Part shown: piece by piece, positions 1-9,329 of the stretch
Layout of the letters: the number at the start of each line of letters is the position of its first letter
Numbering within the stretch: the first letter of the stretch is position 1
Assembly: GCA_964058805.1 (NCBI GenBank)
Contig: CAXKVV010000337.1
Span: 1 to 46,195, forward strand
Length of the DNA stretch: 46,195 nucleotides
Source of the DNA: Schoenoplectus triqueter
Lineage: Eukaryota; Streptophyta; Magnoliopsida; Poales; Cyperaceae
Direction: 5' to 3'
Made by a program: the position numbers and the translations under genes
Notes under the pieces: model-generated
The model's input: the letters and a program-made list of their open reading frames with translations, nothing else
What the model was told of the DNA's origin: nothing
The model's database searches: none

Positions 1-249
1 GTTATGTATCCCCACTTGACATCCATTTAGAGTTAGACCAGTCGGTGACGTGTTCGCTCAACCGATGATGATTGAGACTTGAGAAAATAACCAAACAAAA
101 TTAGAAAGGTACCCAATGCATGTGGATCTAGCGGTCAAAGAGAGCTTCCATCTTTCTTCTTTTCATAGTTCTATTAGTTTTATTGATCCTTTAAAATAAA
201 TCATTGGTACGAATATAAGTGAAAAATAGAACGTTATTTAAATTATCGC

Positions 250-642
250 GTCACAGTGAGTTGCAAAGTAAAAGGAGCTTTTATAAATTTGGATTCAAAT
301 CTCAAATATCAAAGCTCAAATAGTCGATTCAACTCACCTGACACAATTTGCATACTAAAATATTATAGAATATCACATTTTATTATTTTTGAATTTTTGT
401 GTTATTTTTTTCGGATTTTTGAAAGATGATCTAAATTTGAGTTACAAATAATATTATTTTATTAATATTTTTGATTTATTTTTCAAAAATCCAGAAAAAT
501 AGTTCAAAAGTAAAAATGATATTCCATAATATTTCATATATAGATCTCGCTAAGAAACTTGGATCGATTTTCTGGACTATGATTTTCGAGATATAAAGCT
601 CCAAAATAAAAAATAATGTTTACTTTGTACCTCACCTGAACC
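250..642. repeat. Degenerate foldback (inverted-repeat) element
   Basis: The two ends are imperfect reverse complements. The left end reads GTGAGTTGCAAAGTAAA, and the right end, read on the minus strand, gives GTGAGGTACAAAGTAAA. Further in, the left arm segment AATATTATAGAATATCA (from about 357) pairs with AATATTATGGAATATCA read on the minus strand (about 518-534), and both arms carry GGATTTTTGAAA near the centre. No coding potential is seen. It is probably a non-autonomous foldback or MITE-like element; no target duplication could be fixed. Confidence 0.5.
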
Positions 643-864
643 ATACACTTAATTATTTTCATATACATAGAAAAGAAATAAGAATTCGGATATACATGGA
701 GTCGAAAAAGTTAAGATAGAGGGTCAAATTATTTTGGTGTATTATATTTTTTATTTATAAGGCGGCCGAAAAATATTGACATGTCTAAAAATTATGAAGT
801 TTGATCGGACAAATTTGTAATTAATTTTCGATTATTTACTTTTCTTTTAGGTATGACCCAGATA

Positions 865-873
865 CTAACAGAG
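865..873. repeat. Left target-site duplication of the MULE
   Basis: CTAACAGAG here matches CTACCAGAG at 4641-4649 at 8 of 9 positions. Nine bases is the usual Mutator-superfamily duplication length. Confidence 0.85.
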
Positions 874-1136
874 CAGATTTTTTTTATTTTAATAAAACAA
901 ATAAATATAGCAAACTAGTCATATCTCTCCTCGGTTTTGCACAAATAGCCAGACCCGAGTTTGAAACTCGGGTCCGGGAGTTTTTTTTTTTAGACAGCAA
1001 CGAAAAAAAATTTACCCGGACCCGAGTTTGAAACTCGGGTCCGGGTAAATTTTTTTTTCGTTTGTGTGTTATATTAAAAATAAAACACAACAGTCAGTAG
1101 ATTGATCTAAAATATCACAACAAAATTTAAAATAAA
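874..1136 (+). repeat. Left terminal inverted repeat of the MULE
   Basis: About 263 bp, starting CAGATTTTTTTTATTTTA and matching the reverse complement of 4363-4640. It contains two perfect short palindromes, arms GACCCGAGTTT and AAACTCGGGTC around a single central G (about 953-975 and 1020-1042), separated by a T-rich stretch. Just inside the TIR, at 1171-1189 and 1203-1225, are two weaker versions with GAGTTTTAAACTC at their core. Confidence 0.9.
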
Positions 1137-1236
1137 CACACGCAGTACATTTGAAAATTACAGGTATCTGGATCGAGTTTTAAACTCAGCCCAGTACACC
1201 TGGAACTGAGTTTTAAACTCGGTCCTAGCATCATGC

Positions 1237-1245
1237 TATTATATA
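1237..1245 (+). promoter_or_regulatory. Possible TATA box of the MULE transposase gene
   Basis: TATTATATA lies about 245 bp upstream of the likely transposase start at 1489 and just inside the left TIR, where MULE promoters usually sit. The call rests on position and AT-rich sequence only, in an AT-rich background. Confidence 0.3.
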
Positions 1246-3552
1246 GCACACCCAGTACATTTCTTCTTCATCTTCCTTCAGCTAACCATTTCTTCAAAAT
1301 CGCCATTGTTACTGTTGCAAGAGCTTCAAACTGGAAATTTATTTTTCGACAGATCAAGGTTCGATCCGTATTCACCACTCTCGTGTCATCAACGTTGTAT
1401 ATTTTTTTTCTATTTGGACTATTAATTTTTGCTGTAAAATTAAAATACACTAACAATAGAGAAAATCGTTCATACTGTAGAGACGAAAATGTTGCTGATC
1501 AATGTGTATCACGGAGGTCAAATTTTGAAAACTTCTCATGGAACGGATTACGATATTCAAGCCGCGTGCACATTTTCTGCCGACGAGGCAATCAATTTTC
1601 ATGACTTGAAGAGACAGATTCATGCTGGTTTGGAGCTGCTCCCTGGCCAATTCAATATCAGCATTAGTGCACAGATCAACACTGCCCCAGCAGGTTCGAG
1701 TGGTTTTTTTTATAGCTTATTTGGGGTTATTTCTGATGAAATTTGGGGAATGATTAAAACAACAGCTCCGTACCACTTACCCGGGTATAAAACACTGGAG
1801 CTAGTAGTTGAATCCGAACCAATATCCAGTTCTGATAACTATGATCCAACTAGTATTCCTGGAAGTAGTAATCCAGTAATGGCTGAGGAAAGAACCCACT
1901 CCCGAGCTCGAGAGCAGCGATCATCCCGTGTTTCGGTACAAAATGTGGATGTGGATGAGGATGACGAAGAGGAAGAGTGGCACCTGGATGTCGAGGAGGA
2001 TGACATCCAGGATACAACAGATATAAATATTGATGAAACTGATGATGCGGTAGATGTCGAAGAAATAGTTAGAGAGTGGCAAATGTCTGTTCCTTTTATC
2101 AATCGGGGAATGAAGCACCCGTGTGCATAATTTGCTGATAATATGCCAATGCCATATGCAGACGAGCCTTATTTTCGCAAACCACCTAGAATTGATGAAC
2201 AATTTGGTGTCGGTCAGCAGTTCAGTACGAAATCAGAGTTGAAAGTGAAAATCGCTGATTTTCATGTTCAACGGAATATAGAATTAGAGGTAACAAATAG
2301 CAGCAAATCAAAATTAGTGATGAAATGTAAAGATTCTAACTGTTCATGGAGGATGTATGCCACACCCAATATAACGGGTATTTGGGAGATCAAAACAAAT
2401 CCGCTCGAGCACTCTTGTTTTGGCAGTGCTACTAGAGCGGACCACAATCAAATGACTTCCAGAATGATAGCAGATATTGTTAAGAATCGGTTGAGAGACA
2501 ACTTAGAAATAACAGTTAAAGAAGCAAGGGGTTTGGTTAGACAAAAGTTCCCCACAGTACAACCGAGTTATAATAAATTATGGAGAGGAAGAGAACTAGC
2601 AATTGCAGACCTATTTGGTAGTTGGGAGAGGTCATATGAAATATTTCCGTCTCTGCTAGCAGCCATACAAAATTTCACATGTGGCACAAAATACATCATA
2701 GAGACAGTGCCATCAACAAAATTCGGTGTTGAAATTTTCGATCGTGTTGCATGGGCATTTGGACCGTGTATTGCAGCATGGCCTTACTTACGACCAGTCT
2801 TAACTATCGATGCTGGATTTTTATCAGGTCGGTATGCCGGTAAACTATTTATGGTATGTGGTTATGATGCGGAACAACAACTACTACCACTTGCATTTGC
2901 TGTTGTAACAGGCGAGGAAAGTGTGGCAAACTGGGGTTGGTTCATGCAGTGGTTACGTAAAGAGGTTGTCGGTCCTGGTAAAATTACTGTTATCTCAGAT
3001 CAACATCTAGGTATAAGGGCAGTATTTGAGAGGCCAGATTTTGGATGGCAGGAATCAGCAAGCGAGGTTGTTCACCGTTATTGTACTCAACACATTGCGC
3101 AAAATGTGTATAAGAACTGCCATATAAAAAAAATAAAGGCTCTTTTCAAACAAGCTGCTAGACATAAGAAGCCATAGAGATGTGAGGAATATACAAAAAA
3201 AATTAACAGTATTAGACCGGCATCTTATAAATTCGTCAGAAAAGCAGGAATCATGCAAGGAAATCTCTCAACGGAACAAGTGTCCAACAGAAGGACACGA
3301 AATAACAGAAACCGCAATAATCAACCCGCCACAGCTGAGGAAGTGTCAGCGGAGGAATTCCATTATGAGGAGTTAACCCCAGATCAAGTGGCCGCATTAC
3401 ATCAAGAAAGATGGGCACAACATCTAGACGGGGGTCTCAATCGGTGGGGAATAATGACAAGCAACGGTTCAGAATCACTGAATAATGTATTCAGGATCGC
3501 CAGACAACTTCCGATATGTGCTATCGTCGAGAACACGTGGCACAAATGTGTT

Positions 3553-3628
3553 GATAAATTGCAGCAGCTTGGGAAACCCAAGGTTTTATCAGCGTCGATA
3601 AATTACAGCAGCTTAGGAAACCCAAGGT
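3553..3628. repeat. Short tandem duplication inside the MULE transposase
   Basis: A 32-bp segment starting GATAAATT at 3553 recurs at 3597 with two substitutions. The 44-bp offset is not a multiple of three, so the duplication shifts the transposase frame. Confidence 0.85.
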
Positions 3629-3760
3629 CTGGTATTCTCCCAAAAGGTCACCGAAATGATAAAACATCGCGATGATAAGGGGAGAACTTATGATGTCATA
3701 CCACTGGATTGGAGTATCAACAACTACGATGTTTACAACAGAAATGGTCTTATCGAGACG

Positions 3761-3839
3761 GTAATATTCTATGCTTATATAATTTTTATTTAATTTTAAA
3801 ATTTAAGCAATAATTTATTATTTCTATTTGAAATAATAG
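3761..3839 (+). other. Predicted intron in the MULE transposase
   Basis: The donor GTAATATT follows ...GAG ACG and the acceptor AATAATAG precedes GGA CAA AGG. Joining them keeps the SWIM-finger exon (3840-4220) in frame with the ...YNRNGLIET segment just before the donor. The interior is AT-rich, as plant introns are. Confidence 0.6.
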
Positions 3840-4362
3840 GGACAAAGGGGTGAAATGAAATATGAGGTTGAATTAGCCATGACGGGAATTGGTAATTGTT
3901 GGTGTCAGAAACTGCAATTGACCGGCATCCCATGCGATCACTTGCTTGCTGTTTGTTCATTCAGAAGGCTGGATTACACTCAGTACGTTAGTCCATATTA
4001 TACCATACAGTACTACATTAACACATGGTCTGGTCATTGGCGTAGCTATGACAATAAACGAGATTGGCCAATTTACAATGGTCCGGTCATCAGGCCAGAT
4101 CCAGTAAAAATCAACAAAGGAAGAAGAAGGAAGATACGCATTCCAATGGTTATGGATGAAATGGAGGGTCGTATTAACAGGCTGCCAACTCGAGGTCGAC
4201 CTCATTCCAACAGAGCATGATTTAGATTACCAGTGTGTTTATGTTTTTTGTTGTTATATTTACCAGAACAATTGAATTTTAATTATTGTTGTAATATTTC
4301 AATTTGTTTGACGCTATTTTAGAACAATGTATTAATTGTGCTTATATTTGGCTTTATAAAAT

Positions 4363-4640
4363 TTTATTTTAAATTTTGTTGTGATATTTTAGATCAATCT
4401 ACTGATTGTTGTGTTTTATTTTTAATATAACACACAAACGTAAAAAAAATATATATATCCATCCGGACCCGAGTTTGAAACTCGGGTCCGGGTAAATTTT
4501 TTTTTTTTCGTTTCTATCTAAAAAAAAAAATCCCGGACCCGAGTTTCAAACGCGGGTCTGGCTATTTGTGCAAAATCGAGAAGAGAGATGGCTAGTTTGC
4601 TATATTTATTTGTTTTATTTACTAAAATAAAAAAAATCTG
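4363..4640 (-). repeat. Right terminal inverted repeat of the MULE
   Basis: This is the reverse complement of the left TIR and also carries two hairpin palindromes: one intact (about 4464-4488) and one with a mismatch (about 4537-4560, AAACGCGGGTC instead of AAACTCGGGTC). It is slightly longer than the left copy because of extra AT and A/T-tract bases. Confidence 0.9.
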
Positions 4641-4649
4641 CTACCAGAG
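4641..4649. repeat. Right target-site duplication of the MULE
   Basis: CTACCAGAG, the partner of CTAACAGAG at 865-873, with one mismatch. Confidence 0.85.
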
Positions 4650-5640
4650 ACTTCAGTAGTTCTGACATTGACATTATGGTTTAGATGCTTCTTACAGAAA
4701 TTTACTGTTTATCCCTCCGCAAGGAGATTAGATCCATCGCAATTGAATACAAGTACTAATACAATGACATTTTTATTTTGTGTACGCGTGAGTTCTTTAT
4801 TTTTTGGAATATACCATCTAACATATTTTTGTGTAAACACAATTTTAAGAAAATTTTCTTTTTGAAGCATACATCTGTGTTCTATATATATATATATATA
4901 TTGACAAAAAGGCCTTAGTCCGTTTTATTTCTGAAATATTAAGCTACAATCTAAATTGCATTAAGAATCTAGCCCCACCTAGATAAACCCCAAAAGAAGA
5001 GGACTCAGTCCTACATCCAGCGTGAGCAACACAGTATAAACATGTGTTCTATATATATGTTGTGATAGAACTCTTTAGAAATTACATAATATTGTATTAA
5101 TTGTAGCATGATGAGTATTTATAAATAATTTTAGGTGAGTATGTGTAGGATAACATAAAATTGCTCACAAAATATTGTATACCACCAACCATTATTTCTA
5201 GTTAAACACTTACAAAATCCTTAATGATAATAAGCCGAACGCTTATTAAGTTTGTGTCCGTAAAACTAGATTATATAAATGCCTGAGTTGCATAAATTGA
5301 CAATTATGGGGTACTCTAACTCCTAATCATGCTTTGGCTTAGTTCAGAGGAGCTCATTAACTGTAGATTAAATGATTAATGACGTAATTGACATAATTAC
5401 TTGTACGAAAAATAGTGCAGACTTCGTATCAATAGGCCTACCAACAATAATTAAGTTGGCAAGTGGTTGATAAATATCAGCCTTTTCCAGAGATGCGAAC
5501 TGAAAGAAAATAATTGCCCTATATAGAAATGGTCAAATGGAATAATAAACAACAACAAAAAAAAATCTATATCCATAAATATAAGGGATCGGGAAAGCAA
5601 CATTTTCTTTGTCTGTAAATGCATATAATATGAAAAAAAA
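4650..5640. other. Intergenic, no gene recognised
   Basis: AT-rich sequence with a short (TA)n run near 4882-4901. The only open frame (around 4668-4865) is short and has no recognisable domain. Confidence 0.6.
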
Positions 5641-6187
5641 AATTACGGTATCACTTTTTTTTTTTATCAAAATCCTTAAATTTTCAAAAATAACTATTTG
5701 ATTCTTAAAGTATCGTTTGACATTAAATTAGTCCTTAAAGTTTGAAAAATATCATTTTATTACTAAAAGTTCTACTAGCTTATCATTTTAGTCCTTAAAC
5801 TTTTTTATTTTTAACAAGTTATTCCTATCATTATCGATACTGAAAAAACTTGAATATTTACATTGAAATCTATAGCATTTAACGTATCTTATAATTTATG
5901 AAAATACTTATAAACATCACATTAATTAATTTATAATTATATGAAATAATGTTAAAAATAATGTTATGATAAATGAGAATATCATTTTTGAATGTATTTT
6001 AAATAGAGGATCAATTTGGTATAAACTAAAAACTTCAAGGACTAAAATGATATCTTTAAAATTTATAACAAAGTGATACTCTAAGAATAATTATGAGACT
6101 TTAATGATCAATTTGATAATAAAATGATACTCTAGGGATGAAATTGATAATTATAAAACTTTAAGAACAATTTCTGTAATTTTACTC
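5641..6187. repeat. Decayed inverted-repeat MITE-like element
   Basis: Both ends carry variants of TAAAATTAC / TTAGTCCTTAAA-type sequence in opposite orientation. ATCATTTTAGTCCTTAAACT near 5784 pairs with GGACTAAAATGATATC near 6039, and TATCACTTT near 5649 pairs with AAAGTGATA near 6070. The arms have diverged. No clear target duplication is seen. Confidence 0.45.
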
Positions 6188-6541
6188 TAAAAATATCAAG
6201 AATTTCAGTATAGGCTCTTTTAATTCCCTTAACTATACTTCTCCAATGCCTACGGGCATTTTTTTCAAAAAAAAAAAAACTATACATCTCCAACAACTTC
6301 ACAAACAAGTTTTTGAAGAAAACCTTCTTCCCCGTACTTTATTTCTCATATTTGTCCTCGAATGGTTTCATCCTCCAATTTTCTTTGCTTTGCTCTTCAC
6401 AGCATAATGCCCTCCTTTTTAATTATCTAATGCAATATTTCATCCTTTTAAATCTTGTAATACTGAAAACCGTGTTCAAAATATCAAACTTAATGTGTGT
6501 TTAAGCTATTTACAGGGGGGCGTGGAAGCCCCTATTGTAAA

Positions 6542-6756
6542 GACTCGGAGTACGTTCACACCCCTTCGAATTAAAATATTGGTTCGAAGGATTCGCGAGC
6601 CGTTGATTTTGCATTGAGATTCATATTTTTAATAAACCTCGAGGTTTGAGATTCGCACTTTCAATGATCGTTACGAATCTCAATACAAAATCAACGGCTC
6701 ACGAACCCTTCGAACCAAAAAAATTGGTTCGAAGGGGGTGCGAACGTACCCAAGTC
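6542..6756. mobile_element. 215-bp MITE with 11-bp target duplication
   Basis: The direct repeat CCTATTGTAAA occurs at 6531-6541 and 6757-6767, exactly flanking an inverted-repeat element. The left end reads GACTCGGAGTACGTTC and the right end, on the minus strand, GACTTGGGTACGTTC. The inverted arms continue through a nested TTCGAA..TTGGTTCGAA palindrome and GAGCCGTTGATTTTG to a small loop, so almost the whole element folds back. It has no coding capacity. The target-duplication length fits the 9-11 bp range of Mutator-type MITEs; that assignment is inference. Confidence 0.85.
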
Positions 6757-6767
6757 CCTATTGTAAA

Positions 6768-9313
6768 CTATGAAGTTAAATGACCCACTCAATTTGATTA
6801 ATAAATATTTTTATAAAATACTGATTGTGTATATAAACGGACACATGCAATGATTTCTCTTCGCCACTGATTTAACACAGTACCTAGTTCCTGTTCCTAG
6901 TCATAATTTCTTTATTATTTCGGGCCCAATTGCCGAATCAGTGTGCTAGTTTAATTCTTCATTAATCCCACAAAATGGTACTGCATGTTGTTATGTTATG
7001 CACTTAGTGTTAACCAATTTTAATACACTATTTACTTTCTAGTTCAGCTGAAGAACAATGCAGTTCAAATTTCGTCTTCTTACTTTTATAGTATCCAATG
7101 AAACTTGCCCTGTTGAGCTGTTCTTAGTGTTTTGTCTCCAAATTAATAAAATAAAAGTTGCACAGTATTACCATCGGCCATTTGTTAAATATAGAATGGC
7201 ATGTCAGTGTGTTTTAGGAATAAGCGCGTCGAAAGGGAATTTATTCAGAGAATCGTTTGGTTCAATGATTCAATCTCAAACAAATCTAAATCGACTCATG
7301 AAATGTCTCCTTCATCTCTACTGGTGCGAAGCTGGCGTGTTCAATTTTTCAATCTACCTCTTTTATTTGCTTTTTCTTTTTCTTATAATATATAAAAGTA
7401 GTGAGAAATGTAGCTCTGTTCCCACCTATGCATTCACTAATAGTCTAATGATATGAAAAATATTTGACGTTTTATGAAAACATTCTCGCCTTAGAATATT
7501 ATTAATCAAATATAAAATAATTTTCACTCAATATGGAGAATCTTTGGTCCCTGAGCTATTTGCTTATTCATATGGCTTTTCCTAATTAACAAAATGTGTT
7601 TGCTATCTTAGTTGCATTTGTCTCAAAATTAATATACTCAATTTGAAAATTCTTATATATGGCTACAGCTGAAGCAGCTATATATATCATGTTAACTTGA
7701 AACCGGCCAAATGGTTTCGACCAAGAACAATGAATTAGGAAGAGGTAAGATTTTTTGGCTTTTTGACGAAGAAAAACTGCATGTTTCAATATATTATTTT
7801 TCTTAGTCTTAGATATCCACAAATGATATTTAAATAAATTCATTTTTTCTCATTTTGACACAAAAATATTATCTAAGACACTAGACAAGTATTGTAAAAA
7901 AAAAACTGTAGAAGATACCTGAATCTGAACATGATATGCTATGAATCCAACATTATTTCCAAAAAAATGATATTTCAAAGAAGACACTTCATTTTTTGTA
8001 TCCTTTTCCAAAAAATGAATCCTAATAGTGATACCCATCACGATCACTGTGGCTAATTACAACGCATTTGGGCTAGAAAAATGTTTTAATATATTTTTAT
8101 TGATATTGTCATCGATTCCTACTTTATTATTCATATTGAATGAGTTATTGTTCATATTAATTATTATATTGTGCTACTTATTTTGTATAGAACTTATATT
8201 TGTCAGCTTGAATATTGCTAATTAGAAAAATAACTCATTTAAGTTTAATAACAAAAGTACTGCATAAAATAAGTTGTATGATAAAGCCATTAACATAAAT
8301 ATTAACTCATTTAACATCGGTATCAATGATATAATCAGTCACCGTATCTTTATACCATCTCCCCTTGGTTATATTGTGTGTACATGACAAAAAAACAAAA
8401 TGCATCCTCTCCCCTTGGTTTATTATACGATTCTTATTTCTATATTTAGAAGCGATAAAAAGAAAATAAATGTTTTAGGACGGTTATTTACTTATTTAAA
8501 GCCAGATAATAAGAAGGCGTGAGCTGATGGCCTTACTAAGTTGAATCGATAGCACAAGTATCTAAAAAGCAAATTGGATAATTGGATCACCCAAAGGTCA
8601 TGATGCATATCTTTTGTAATGATCAATTGTGTGCTGAATGAATCCCCTAAATTTGAAAATGTGCATATATGACAAAACGTCGAAGTCAAAAGGTAATAGC
8701 GTCTATTTTTTTTGGACTAATTTAAGACTTAAGTCTCAAGTTCAGTGAATCATCTAATATAGTAATAAGACGGAGGTAACCAACAACATTGATTGTAAGG
8801 GAAAACAATGATTAATCCTATCCATCAGCCATCACATTGATTGTAAGGCAAAAACAATAAATTTGCTATCCAATCCAATCCAATCCAATCTGTTTTTTAC
8901 TTTGAAATGAAAATTGGTGGCAACGTAATCAGGCACGTGGTACAAATGTGGAGGCGCACAAAATTTTTATTTGCAACAATGTGGGTTTACACAAAGCCTG
9001 CTATTCAAAAGGCCCAAATTCATGAAAACGGCCTTGGTATTTGTCAAAGGAACCTCTCACAGGTTCACTAGTTGCCATTTCCATACAATGACTTGTCTAG
9101 ACTCTAGCCTCTAGGGATGAAAACAGAAGTATTCGAACAATTAATCTAATTTCAGATTAAAAAAAATCAACATAAACAAGCCTTTAATTTTTAATGGCAA
9201 TACTTTCAATTATCAAACACAAACACTTATGAAATTTGCAATAAATAAATAACACAAATGGAACTACAATAATCATACTACCACAACGCTAATTCTATCG
9301 CATTGAAGGGCGT
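6768..9313. other. Intergenic, no gene recognised
   Basis: AT-rich DNA. Several open frames of 60-130 codons (for example 7058-7456 on plus and 7586-7843 on minus) are hydrophobic or low-complexity, lack start context and show no domain I recognise. A 16-base phrase, CATTGATTGTAAGGGA or a close variant, occurs twice near 8787 and 8833. Confidence 0.5.
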
Positions 9314-9319
9314 TTTATT
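9314..9319 (-). promoter_or_regulatory. Poly(A) signal AATAAA of the PUX2 gene
   Basis: AATAAA on the minus strand, 10-15 bases after the PUX2 stop codon. It is a good match but very close to the stop, so a second signal further downstream may be the one used. Confidence 0.4.
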
Positions 9320-9329
9320 CATTAAATCA

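Larger units (their letters stand above)
1489..4220 (+). pseudogene. MULE transposase (MuDR type), disrupted
   Basis: One reading frame from ATG 1489 gives an N-terminal PB1-like MuDR region, then a very acidic linker. Numbering a second segment from Met 2143, it shows the MULE DNA-binding zinc motif (C62, C67, W69, H90, C92) and the transposase core with D223 in TIDAGF and D286 in VISDQH, followed by a C-x3-H motif (CTQH). Downstream come a GSESLN segment holding the likely third acidic residue and, in the last exon, a SWIM zinc finger (CWC then CDH). A 79-bp phase-0 intron is predicted at 3761-3839. The frame is broken by TAA at 2128-2130, TAG at 3175-3177, a 44-bp-offset tandem duplication near 3553-3628 and a small slip near 3641-3646. 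The protein would have catalysed cut-and-paste movement of the element; this copy should not make a full-length enzyme. Confidence 0.9.
874..4640 (+). mobile_element. Mutator-like transposable element (MULE), 3.77 kb
   Basis: The element is framed by long terminal inverted repeats (874-1136 and 4363-4640). Directly outside them lies a 9-bp target duplication with one mismatch, CTAACAGAG at 865-873 and CTACCAGAG at 4641-4649. A 9-bp duplication, long TIRs and an internal MULE-type transposase are the standard signature of the Mutator superfamily. The gene runs rightward and fills the interior. The TIRs are still very similar to each other apart from small A/T-tract length differences, so the insertion is fairly young, although its transposase is already broken. 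It could in principle still be moved by a functional relative acting in trans; that is inference. Confidence 0.93.

Noticed and set aside
1233..1604. 123-codon frame at the left of the MULE
   Set aside because: It overlaps the start of the transposase in another frame and lies in the leader. It has no domain.
7058..7456. 132-codon frame
   Set aside because: Weakly hydrophobic sequence with no domain, no splice support and an overlapping second frame.
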